Shown here in pieces: positions 22,577 through 31,095 of a stretch of DNA of 64,000 bases (positions are counted from its first letter, which is position 1; each line of letters starts with the position of its first letter). Source of the stretch: Chrysogorgia sp. JL179-B06 (taxonomy: Eukaryota > Cnidaria > Anthozoa > Scleralcyonacea > Chrysogorgiidae); NCBI GenBank assembly GCA_035772405.1, contig JAYKKM010000440.1, positions 313,501 through 377,500 of the forward strand, in the 5' to 3' direction. Below the pieces are notes generated by a model. That model searched no databases, was not told the origin of the DNA, and saw nothing but the letters and a program-made list of their open reading frames with translations. The translations under genes were made by a program, and so were the position numbers.

Positions 22577-25500
22577 CACAGGTGACGGCCTACTTTCAAC
22601 GACAAACTCTTGCTCTTGTGTTTCAGGTTATGTCTTTCCCTCAGACCTCTCACGTACTCACTGGTCCAACGCGACCACAAAATGTCCTTACAACGACGTA
22701 AGTGTCTCGCCCTCTTTCGCAGTTCGGTTTCTTCGATGGAATCTACGTCCGTTTCTGGTAAAACGTTTGACTGCCCGTACATCATCAGATTCGGTGTCAA
22801 AATCGGGAGTTGAACATCGTCTTCGACATACGACAACGGACGATTGTTAACAGCTATCTCCACATCGAGTAAAACTTCTTCCAATTCATTAAGATACAGA
22901 ACGGCTCGACCGATTGACTTGTAAAGCGTTTGTTTCATTGCTCCGATTAACCGTTCAAATTGTCCAACCCACCAGGGTGCTTTCGCCAAATTGAACTTCC
23001 ATTCGATATTGTGATGGGCCAGATAATCTTGTAACTTCTCTTCTTTCATTATCACTTTCAACCATTTCGCCACGGCTACGAAACTTTTCCCGTTATCTGA
23101 GTAGATGGTAGAAGGTCTCCCCCTTCTGGCGATGATTCGTTTTAGACAACGGATGAATCCCTCGGTTGTTTGGTCTGTCAGCAGCTCTAGGTGGATTGCC
23201 CCTCGATAGACTGCATGCACAAAGCAAAATGTATGCTTTGCCCTCTTTCTTCTTGGATACTTTGTAGGCCATCGGGCCTGCGTAGTCTACGCCGACTACT
23301 TGGAACGGCGACGAACCTTCGGTACGCTCGACAGGTAGGTTTCCCGGGGGAGGTTTGTGAAATGCCGTCGTGTGAAATTTCTTGCAACCATAACAGTGAG
23401 TGTAGACACTTCTCACAAGCTGGCGCAGGCGTGGTATCCAGTAATCACGGCGAACGAGAGCCATCGTAAGCAGCGGCGTCGCCAGGCCTGCTAGAGTGGG
23501 GTGGACAAAAGCACGAGGAAGTCTAGGGGGACCGGGGGTATGCTCCCCCGGAAAATGTTTAAATCTGGAGTGCCCCCCAAACAATTTTCTCCACGGATTT
23601 GAACAAACTAAAAAATCGGTCCTGATGATAATTGGGGTGGACAAGTCCACCCCAGTCCACCCCGTGGTGACGCCACTGATCGTAAGGCCAACTCCCCCGT
23701 GGAGAGTCAACTCGTGGGCATCTTGCACGATCTTCTCGGAAAGGGTGACTTTAGGCGGTAGATACACGGGATAACTTCCTTGGATCCGACCTGTACACTC
23801 GTAGATTCCTTCGCTATTTCGTTGTAGGTTTAGGGTTAGCTGATCTTCGCGAAACTTCTCCGTTTCACTATTTCTCTCTTGCACTCTTCGTATCCACCAC
23901 TTCACTTTTTGCTCGGTTTCTGCGGTGGTCAGGGGTCCTTAGGTTCGCAAATGTTTTGGAGTCTTGCAGTAACGGACGAATCTTGCTATCCAGGAGTTGA
24001 CACGGATTGTCTTCCAGTAAGGATGTTTCACCAAGAGTGCGTCAAAACTATCTTCCATCTCCACTGCCGTCGCAAGGGTTTCTCGTATCTTCTTGGCTTC
24101 TGCTTCCGAGTCTTTGTTGGGCTCCGTCATCACCGACGCCGGCCACTTGTCTGGATCTGTCAGCCAATCTGGTCCGTTGAGCCACTCATCAGTCAAACGA
24201 TTTACTTCGCATCCTCTGCTGCCTCGGTCTGCGGGGTTAAGGTCGGTACCAACATGTCTTCACGTAATTAAATATTTCTCGTTGATCTTTCTCACTCGAT
24301 TGAATACAAATTGTTTATATGTTCCTCCTCCTCTGATCCAATGGAGGGCGACTAGGCTATCTAACCATCCGTAAACCGCGCTCACTGGGTAACCTTCGAG
24401 TGCAATTCGTACATTGGCAGCTAAGTTTGCTGCCATATGTGCCGACACGAGCTCCAGCCTTGGGATCGTGAGATTCTTCTTGGCCAATCGCGATTTCGAA
24501 GCTATCAACCCCGTACTTTCTCCCGAAGGTTGCTTAACGACCGCGTACACTACGGCGGAAACTCCAGAACCACTTGCGTCTCCAAACGTGTGTAACTCCA
24601 CTTCATTCAACGGCTCTCGGTATCTCGGGATACTTCTTGCAAACTGGACCTTGTCGGGAAGGTATTTCAGGAACTTTAGCCATTGTTGCCCGAGGTTATC
24701 TGATATCTTCTCATCCCACGGAAGATTTTGATCACAAACTTCGCGAAAGATGAATTTGCCGAGTAGGGTCACCGGCGATACAATTCCAAGTGGGTCATAA
24801 ACTGATGCAAGGAATCGTAGAATCTCTCTCTTCGTTCTCTCAACTGGTTTCTTCGGAAACGCAACAGCAAGGGTGTCATCGGTTTTGTTCCACGAGAGTA
24901 CTAGCAACTTTGTTTCACCACTGCTAACTCCCAACTGCTGTTTGGCATAGCTTGGTATATTGTCACCAGCAGGATCTTTCTCATTCTCTGCGCTCTCCAG
25001 TTGTGGCTCATTGGAGTGCCACTTATGAAGCTCAAACTTAGCTTCTTCAAACACCGATATAGTTGTTTGCTTTAAGTTCAGGACTTCGTCAGATGTGCAT
25101 CCCCCACTGATGATGTCGTCTACGTACAGACATTTCTCAAGCTCATCAATCTCTTGCGGATATCTCTCTCTCAGCGCCTTCAAATGTTGCTTCAGTGTTG
25201 CAGCCAGAAGGAAAGGGGATTGGACTAAACCAAACAGTGCTCGTGTGAATCGTAGAACTTCGATATCCCTGGGGTCTTTGTTCCGGATCCAGTGGAACCT
25301 TAGTCACATATCTGTCCTCAGCCCGAATAAGCACCTGCAAGAAAGCTTTCTTCAGGTCTGCTGCTAAGGCGATCGGCTTCAACCGGTTTCGGACAAGAAC
25401 ATTCCACAGGAGATTCTGAAGAGGTGGACCTGTTTCAAGGCAATCATTTATGGAGGGACTCTCGTCACTTTCTTTTGCTGACGCATCAAAGACGATTCTC

Positions 25501-25646
25501 ATTTTGGTAGTTTCGGCAGTTTCCTTAATCACAGATTTATGAGGAATATAATATTCTCTACCTTGTGGCTCCTCAACAGCTCTCTCTACAATACCTTCGT
25601 TTAACTGTTCTTGGATAATCTTATCATACTTCTCGAACTGTTCTGG
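22577..25646 (-). pseudogene. BEL/Pao pol: RT, RNase H, integrase (disrupted)
   Basis: From right to left the frames give RT (catalytic CLYVDDIISGG near 25120; FLASVYDPLGIVSPV), RNase H-type sequence (TFGDASGSGVSAVVY near 24580), an H2C2 integrase zinc region (near 23390-23450) and an integrase core with IYSDNGKSF (near 23100) and a WWVGQFERLIGAMK motif holding the catalytic Glu. The reading frame is split at about 25183/25146, 24260/24196 and 23093, carries a 208-bp MITE (23471-23678) and is truncated after the codons for LKVG by the transposon at 22590. It is non-functional. Confidence 0.85.
23471..23678. mobile_element. hAT-type MITE, 8-bp TSD, within BEL integrase frame
   Basis: Inverted ends CAGCGGCGTC and (reverse complement of the right end) CAGTGGCGTCACC, characteristic of hAT elements, with the perfect 8-bp TSD ATCGTAAG (23463-23470 and 23679-23686). 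Insert plus duplication is 216 bp, a multiple of three, and has no stop on the minus strand in that frame, so the host ORF stays open with 72 extra codons. Confidence 0.9.
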
Positions 25647-27584
25647 TTATCTTACTAGTTTCTTCACCAGACTATCCAATCGCTTTATACTTCCACGTTC
25701 ATTTGTTGGTAAGGTACCATGTCCGGGTTTCCATAACAAATTTGTTTCATACCGTCCGTCCTCGTTACGACTTAGTTGTTCTGCAAACTCCTCGTACACG
25801 ACTTGCTGATCACCCTCTGGTTGGTCTTTGAGGCCCAATACATCTAGACTGCATAGCTCTTGGTATTCTGCACCGGATGTTCTAGTCATATAGGTGTTGG
25901 ATGAACTAGACTCAGTTCCTGCAGACATCACCGTCCAACCAAGTCTTGTAAACTCGGCTATTGGCTCAAGTGATTGGCCAATCTTTGGCTTCGTTTTGGT
26001 TTTCACTCTCGAATAATCACTTGCTCCCAATATGACATGAATTGGCAGTTCTTGCTTAGTGTCATTGTCATTTATGACCACTTGTTCCAAATGATTGTAT
26101 CTCTTCAACAGCTCTTCATAACCAGGGTTTGGGATTGTAAGTAGCACACTTTTATCCACTTTGTTGAGCATTGTTGACATTTCAAAATTCTCATCCACAC
26201 TCGAGATGTTCACCTTATAACTGTGGACCTTTTGGGTTGTCGAACAGACCATCATCTCAATGTGCTTGTGTTTGGTACGGGTTGGTTTCTTGTTCAGATT
26301 CTCGATTAATGATGATGAGGCATACGAACTGCCTGAACCCGAGTCCAGGAGTGCTCTACATTTGATCACATCTACAGAGATCACTACTACAGGATAGATA
26401 ACAGTAGATTCACCTGTTGCCACCAGCAATTGCTCTTTCCCAGGTTTCTGGACACAAATGGAAGTATGATGTTGACCACCACACTTTTGACAGTTGTATT
26501 TGCTCTTGCAGTCCTTTGCTTGGTGCCTCGAGCCAGTGCAGTTAAAGCAGAGTCGCTTTTCACTCAGGATTTTTCTTCGCTCTCTCACATCAGGAACTTT
26601 CTTACACTCCATCGCTTTGTGATCTGGAGCATCACAATAAACACAAACTCGAGCTTGGTGAAGAGAAGCTTGGTAGGAATGACCATGTCCACGATTATGA
26701 CCATCACCCCGACTGCTATGACCATCACCCCGACTACTACGCTCACTTGTCTGCACCGGATTGCGATCACACCACTTCCTTAGAGATTCTACCAGTTGTG
26801 GGAATCCCCATTGTTGCCATTCGTCATCAAGACGAACTAGATCAGGTCTTATTGCAGGTAATTTGTCTAGAGTGGCACGTACAAACCCCCCAATCTCTTT
26901 GAGTTTACCCAATGTTTCCAGTGTTTGCACATGACTAGCAAGTGTCTCATAAAATTTATACACTTTGGCGGGGTCTGCTACCTGTACTTTGGGTAACCCA
27001 ATAATACACTGTGTGTGTGCATTTACCACTTCGCTTGTTTGACCATATTTGGTTTTTAGGATTTTTTTCGCTCTCTCATAACCTTCGGATGAGAATGGTA
27101 GACCTTCAATCAACACCCAGGCACTGGGTATGAGTAATTCTCTCAAGTAGGAAAATTTGGCTACCTGTGTTATAGTAGTCTTATCTATTTCAGTGTCAAA
27201 TTGATTCCAAAATCGCACCCAATCTAAATATGTACCTTGAAATTTGCTAATGACAAGCTTCGGTAACTTAGCTCCAACACTTGGGGACTTTGGGCTTGCT
27301 TCAAATTTTGATCTTACTTCAAGCTTTGCTTTTTCTAACTGAATTTCATTCTCTAAAACTTGTTTGCGTTTCTGTTCTGCAAGTTGTTCTTTCTCATTGT
27401 ACTTTATTTCACTTGCTACATGTTTTACATCTTTAGCTATGTGTTCAAATTTCCCAAGCTTTGTTTCTACAGCTTCAGTCCAAACTCTAACTTCACTAGC
27501 ATCCTCACCGTTCTCAATTTTAATCTCTTGATATTGTAATTTCAGCTCATGAATTTTCTCAATAATTGATTCTAAAACGCTCAC
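25647..27584 (-). CDS. BEL/Pao gag with zinc knuckles and aspartic protease (645 aa)
   Basis: The first roughly 100 residues form a charged coiled-coil-like region. The DUF1759-type capsid region follows (PKLVISKFQGTYLDWVRFWN near 110). Three CCHC-like knuckles lie at about 315-327 (CVYCDAPDHKAMEC), 345-358 (CFNCTGSRHQAKDC) and 362-377. The protease motif ALLDSGSGSSY is near residue 410, followed by the DUF1758-like domain (ILGASDYSRV, near 520). The whole frame is open over 645 codons, unlike the pol part downstream. It is the gag and protease portion of the element; a frameshift or stop separates it from RT. Confidence 0.9.
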   Translation of the reverse strand: MSVLESIIEKIHELKLQYQEIKIENGEDASEVRVWTEAVETKLGKFEHIAKDVKHVASEIKYNEKEQLAEQKRKQVLENEIQLEKAKLEVRSKFEASPKSPSVGAKLPKLVISKFQGTYLDWVRFWNQFDTEIDKTTITQVAKFSYLRELLIPSAWVLIEGLPFSSEGYERAKKILKTKYGQTSEVVNAHTQCIIGLPKVQVADPAKVYKFYETLASHVQTLETLGKLKEIGGFVRATLDKLPAIRPDLVRLDDEWQQWGFPQLVESLRKWCDRNPVQTSERSSRGDGHSSRGDGHNRGHGHSYQASLHQARVCVYCDAPDHKAMECKKVPDVRERRKILSEKRLCFNCTGSRHQAKDCKSKYNCQKCGGQHHTSICVQKPGKEQLLVATGESTVIYPVVVISVDVIKCRALLDSGSGSSYASSSLIENLNKKPTRTKHKHIEMMVCSTTQKVHSYKVNISSVDENFEMSTMLNKVDKSVLLTIPNPGYEELLKRYNHLEQVVINDNDTKQELPIHVILGASDYSRVKTKTKPKIGQSLEPIAEFTRLGWTVMSAGTESSSSNTYMTRTSGAEYQELCSLDVLGLKDQPEGDQQVVYEEFAEQLSRNEDGRYETNLLWKPGHGTLPTNERGSIKRLDSLVKKLVR

Positions 27585-27787
27585 ATGTCTCTCAATAGCT
27601 TTAAGGTCAGCTGAATCGATGATTTTAGGTGTTTATTCCACGTTAAATTCTAACAAACGAAGCTTACCTTCGATCTTTTTCTCGACGTCGGCCATCTTGG
27701 ATATTTTGGTCAACTTTTGTACTCACAAATTCTCTCACAAACCGTTTAAATTGTCGTTTTTTTCTCGCACTTTTCCATGTAACGCCG

Positions 27788-27805
27788 TCCTTGGCAGGAT
27801 CGCCA
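27788..27805 (-). promoter_or_regulatory. Primer-binding site of BEL element
   Basis: On the minus strand TGGCGATCCTGCCAAGG lies about 200 bp upstream of the gag start, immediately after a sequence ending in CA. It has the position and TGG start expected of a tRNA-complementary primer-binding site. The 5' LTR should end at about 27807. Confidence 0.6.
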
Positions 27806-27990
27806 CTGTGTCGCGAATGTTTTTATCTCGTATCACTTTAATTCAAACCAGATATTTACAATAATATAGCTTGCAAACCCTCACATGTGTTCACTGTTTT
27901 TGTCCTTTTTTTCCTCTCCCCAACTCCTCCCGAGCGCTCTCCGAGCGCTCTACGATCATGTCCCGATCTTACATAAACATTACGCAAGCC

Positions 27991-28200
27991 TTAATTATGC
28001 TGAAAATATCCCCGACAGTGCATCAATTTTCCCCACGAGTCGATTTCGGCCATCATTTTCCTCTTTTTGGCTCTTATGATAGGTAATTTCGGCTCGTCAT
28101 CATCTTCCGTTACCTCGGGTCTTTCACGCACTAAGAAAACGCAAAAGTTGCCACCATCATAGTAGGCTTTCACATCTTTTAATTGTATTTCCATATTCAT
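27991..28200 (-). CDS. Polinton small protein, 69 aa, unknown
   Basis: Short charged protein starting MNMEIQLKDVKAYYDGG, with an acidic TEDDDE stretch followed by basic RAKKRK. It is the first Polinton gene next to the BEL remnant, transcribed leftward from a divergent promoter shared with the gene at 28575. A TATA-like AAATATAAAA lies about 75 bp upstream on its strand. No recognised domain. Confidence 0.5.
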   Translation of the reverse strand: MNMEIQLKDVKAYYDGGNFCVFLVRERPEVTEDDDEPKLPIIRAKKRKMMAEIDSWGKLMHCRGYFQHN

Positions 28201-28574
28201 GTTTCTTATTTTTCTTTTAATTTTTCGTTATAACCTTCCTCTACGGGATATGATAACCCTTGGGTTGGGTTTTTATATTTGTTTATAGGGAGGGTACAAT
28301 TATTTAACCAATGAGCTTTCACGAGTTTAAAATTTACCCAATCATATTTGTTGAAATTGTTTGATTGACAGTTGTTGAATTATTTAACCAATCAGCTTTC
28401 AATAGCTTAAAATCTAACCAATCATATTTGTTGAAATTTTTTGATTGACGGATTGTTGAACACCAATCAAAACTTAATACTATTAACCAATCGACAATTT
28501 TTGAATAAATGATATAGTTTTATTAGTCGGAAAAATAGTATAAATATTCGAATAAAAACATTAAAAATTTAGTT
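28201..28574. promoter_or_regulatory. Divergent promoter with tandem 80-bp CCAAT-box repeat
   Basis: Two head-to-tail 80-bp copies (28301-28380 and 28381-28460) each contain two CCAAT boxes (TTAACCAATSAGC and CCAATCATATTTG); a third partial copy with TTAACCAATCGAC follows near 28480. TATA-like sequences lie toward both genes: GTATAAATA near 28538 for the plus gene and ATATAAAA (minus) near 28273. Confidence 0.6.
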
Positions 28575-29176
28575 ATGAGTTTATACGATGAGTTAACGCA
28601 TTTGGATTGTCCCTATAACTCTATTAAAGATAAGTCTTTTTTAAAAGAATCAGCGAGCCATTATTTGAAAAAATTACACATTTGATTGACTGTGAAGCTT
28701 TTTATTTAAATCATCGTTGGATTTATCGGGAGGTTTCGGTGATTTGTTTAGAAAATGGAGATTTTGAATCTTTTCAATGCTACGATTCATCAGTAACTGA
28801 TTTTAAAGATTTGAATTATTTAGAAAGAAAAACTATTATTTGTCAGAAACGTTTACACGGTTTGTATTATGTGAATAAAAAACAACGCCACTATTTGGAT
28901 CAAAAAGAAATGGTTGATCGACTGAAATTGATTTATGGATCACACTCTTATGTTTTTGGATATAAAGGTAGAACTTCGGAGTCTATATTATGTGCAAAAC
29001 TTAAGTTATCATGTGTCAATTTGGAACATTTTAATATTGAAAAATATTCTACATTAATTGAAAAGTATAATATTAGAGAAAAATGTTGTAAATATCATGA
29101 ATCACAGATTCATCATTGTTCGTTGTATGAAATAATTTTGTTTAGTGTTAAAATTATGGAAAAAATAAATAAATAA
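28575..29176 (+). pseudogene. DnaQ-like (DEDDh-type) exonuclease-like protein, frameshifted
   Basis: A TATA-linked ATG at 28575 opens a short frame that closes near 28680; the main frame runs to 29176 in another register, so there is one frame break at about 28640-28680. The main part contains IDCEAFYLNHRW (Asp-x-Glu as in exonuclease motif I), RLHGLYYV, VFGYKGRTSES and a C-terminal CC..H..HHCSLYE block that resembles the HxxxxD motif III or a zinc site. Related proteins occur in Polintons and cnidarian genomes. The exonuclease assignment is inference. Confidence 0.5.
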
Positions 29177-29254
29177 ATAGAGTATGGAAACAACAATATT
29201 TTTTATCACTCTATAAAAGTTTGAAACATTGAACATTAATGTAGTGTTTTAAGA

Positions 29255-29841
29255 ATGGATGTATTGGTCGGTCAAATGGATCCTTCAAGATATACTGATG
29301 GATATTTACATGTAGATATATTTGGGATTTTATTGACAGTTTTAGTTCGAATGAAGATGGAATTGAAGCGTACCATGTATTATTGAAGATTTCAGATACC
29401 TTTGCTTCTACTATTTACACGATTAAAATATATTTTTATTTGAAAGAAGATATCGACGGGAGTTGTTTTTTTGTAATTCAACTGTTTCAAGATAAAGAAA
29501 AAGAACTTGTTCCTGATTGTATATTAAAACATTTTCAATGTTTATTTTCAACGTATATGGAACATAATTTATTAAACTTCTGTTTTCCTTATTCTAAAGA
29601 AACAATTAACGTTTGGTTAAATGGCAATTTTCTTGAAAAATTTCATTGTTATGATAATCTTACTTCTTATTTTATTTTTTGTATATTTAATGATTATCTA
29701 TATTGGAGACAAAGACCAATTAATTGTGTAGAAATTGCTTGTACAATACGTAGTTTTTATTTGACAGCAATGACAAATTTTAACACTCTTAATACTGAAA
29801 AATTCACTCTTAAATGTTGTGAATTGGTTGATAAAATGTAA
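29255..29841 (+). pseudogene. Polinton protein, unknown, frameshifted
   Basis: An ATG at 29255 (MDVLVGQMDPSRYTDGY) starts a frame that changes register near 29325; the remaining 150 codons (to 29841) continue in the second frame. The protein is rich in aromatic and Cys residues (FHCYDNL, CELVDKM). It follows the exonuclease-like gene by about 80 bp with its own AT-rich leader. I do not recognise a domain. Confidence 0.5.
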
Positions 29842-29919
29842 AAAAAAAAAAATGGAATAATAAATATTTTTGTTGACAAAAAAGAAAAGATAAAGAATAT
29901 TTTTATTTATTTTTTTATA

Positions 29920-30187
29920 TTAATACATTCTTGTTTTCTCTAAATAACCACCATATCTACGATGTCGTGGTTGTACTATTCCTCCTTTTTGAGATTTATT
30001 TTTTAGTGTTTTTAAGATTCCAACACCTTTACTAATTTCGTTGATGATATTTTTACCTAACGCGTTAGTTATTTTTATACCTCCACGTTGTTTTTTAGTT
30101 CCTCTAAAACCACCACCTCTTTGTTTTTTTCCCTTTAAATCCTTTACCTAATAATTTTACATATCTTCTACATTTCCTAGACCCCAT
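29920..30187 (-). pseudogene. pX-like small basic virion protein with GG motifs, frameshifted
   Basis: The start MGSRKCRRYVK is followed by a basic region; a one-base break in the A-rich tract near 30130 is needed to continue. The second part holds QRGGGFRG, QRGGIK and QKGGIV, then ends basic (QPRHRRYGG). The repeated basic-GG signatures match those of three other proteins in this element (36980, 40705, 48095) and resemble adenain-type cleavage sites of core or capsid-cement precursors. Confidence 0.6.
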
Positions 30188-30193
30188 TATGAT

Positions 30194-30780
30194 TTATCGT
30201 TTTTTTCTTTTCAAATAGTTCGGACCATAATTAGCAAAAATTTCTTCGTGGGGTTTTATACGTTTTGAACTTTCTAAAAAGTATTTATTATTATTTTTTT
30301 ATAAGTAAAATAGGAATTATTTTTATATTTTGATCCTCTTTTTCCATTATTTGCAAAACGAGCTGCAGAATAAGTACTTAAATCAGCATCCAAACAATTG
30401 TTGGGAGTATCACAAATACTATAGTTGGCGTTTACATCTATACCGTATTTTCGATTTAATTCTGTTTGATTTGTTTTTCGACCAGTGTATTGGATTATTT
30501 TTTTTTTTGGATTAAATTGATTTTTCCACGCTAACAATCCCTTTCCAGCATTTGGAATATTTGATTTTTTTACACGTAAGTTATCTTCTTTAGCTAAATG
30601 GATCCAACATTTTGGGGTATGAGCGGTGCGTTTACAACATCTTATTCTTTTTACAGTATTACTTTTACATTGAAGAACATCAGGTATACTTTGTGATTTA
30701 TCAACGACACGTGAGCTATTATTTCGTTTTTTTACCGGTAATTTCATTCTAACCATAATTAAATATTGTTTTAATTCCAA
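30194..30780 (-). pseudogene. SET-domain protein (lysine methyltransferase-like), one frameshift
   Basis: After a basic N-terminus with a Cys cluster (RIRCCKRTAHTPKCW), the SET N-terminal motif NIPNAGKGLLAW occurs, then IIQYTGRK, NYSICD and the ARFANNGKRGS region (equivalent of RFxNHS). The C-terminal signature IKPHEEIFANYGPNY is present in a second frame after a break in the T-run near 30295. All blocks are in canonical order, so the domain is otherwise complete at about 170 residues. Start may be the second or third Met (about 30756). It would methylate lysine on histone or viral basic proteins; substrate unknown. Confidence 0.75.
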
Positions 30781-30827
30781 GATAGGACCTATTATTTTTT
30801 TTAATAAAATTTATAATACACTCAATT

Positions 30828-31067
30828 TTATATATAATAGATGATGATAATTGATATATATTTTTTTAAATATTCTAATCTTTCTTGTATTACTAAATAA
30901 TTAATATAAATGATTTCCTCATTATCTTCTGTAAAATTTAATAGACATTCACGAAATATTTCTGGTGAAAATAAAACACAAGCATCATTATCTAAAACTT
31001 CATAGGCTATATAAGGTTCGTTATTTTTATTTTTTTAATAAATTTCTATATGTATAGTTTCACACAT
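30828..31067 (-). pseudogene. Small Polinton protein, unknown, frameshifted
   Basis: ATG at 31067 (MCETIHIEIY) is soon followed by a stop; shifting register in the A-run near 31030 opens about 65 codons (EPYIAYEVLDNDACVLF, then an acidic NFTEDNEE segment) to 30828. Divergent from the polymerase gene. No domain recognised. Confidence 0.4.
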
Positions 31068-31095
31068 TTTTTTTAGAAAAAAAATTGGTAATTGG

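Larger units (their letters stand above)
15318..22590 (+). mobile_element. 7.3-kb DNA transposon nested in BEL and Polinton (possibly Academ-related)
   Basis: Short inverted ends GGCCGTCACCTGT flank the region, followed by further mirrored blocks in matching order (CGAGGCTAA; AAGCCCCCATTC then GTGCACAA). TA lies on both sides (15316-15317 and 22591-22592). The right end falls inside the BEL integrase reading frame, which shows that the unit inserted there. It holds one spliced gene (15591-22085). Known Academ elements have 3-4-bp TSDs and, as I recall, encode an XPG-like nuclease and a Cys8 zinc finger, which fits the gene but is not proof. Confidence 0.7.
22591..27930 (-). mobile_element. 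BEL/Pao LTR retrotransposon, 3'-truncated, in Polinton
   Basis: Minus-strand order is primer-binding site, gag with zinc knuckles, aspartic protease, reverse transcriptase, RNase H and integrase, the Pao layout. The 3' end stops at 22591, where the nested DNA transposon begins. Sequence beyond the other end of that transposon (left of 15316) is not BEL-like, so the integrase tail and 3' LTR are missing. The 5' LTR must lie right of 27806, but with no second LTR its outer limit (about 27.9 kb) is uncertain. Confidence 0.8.
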
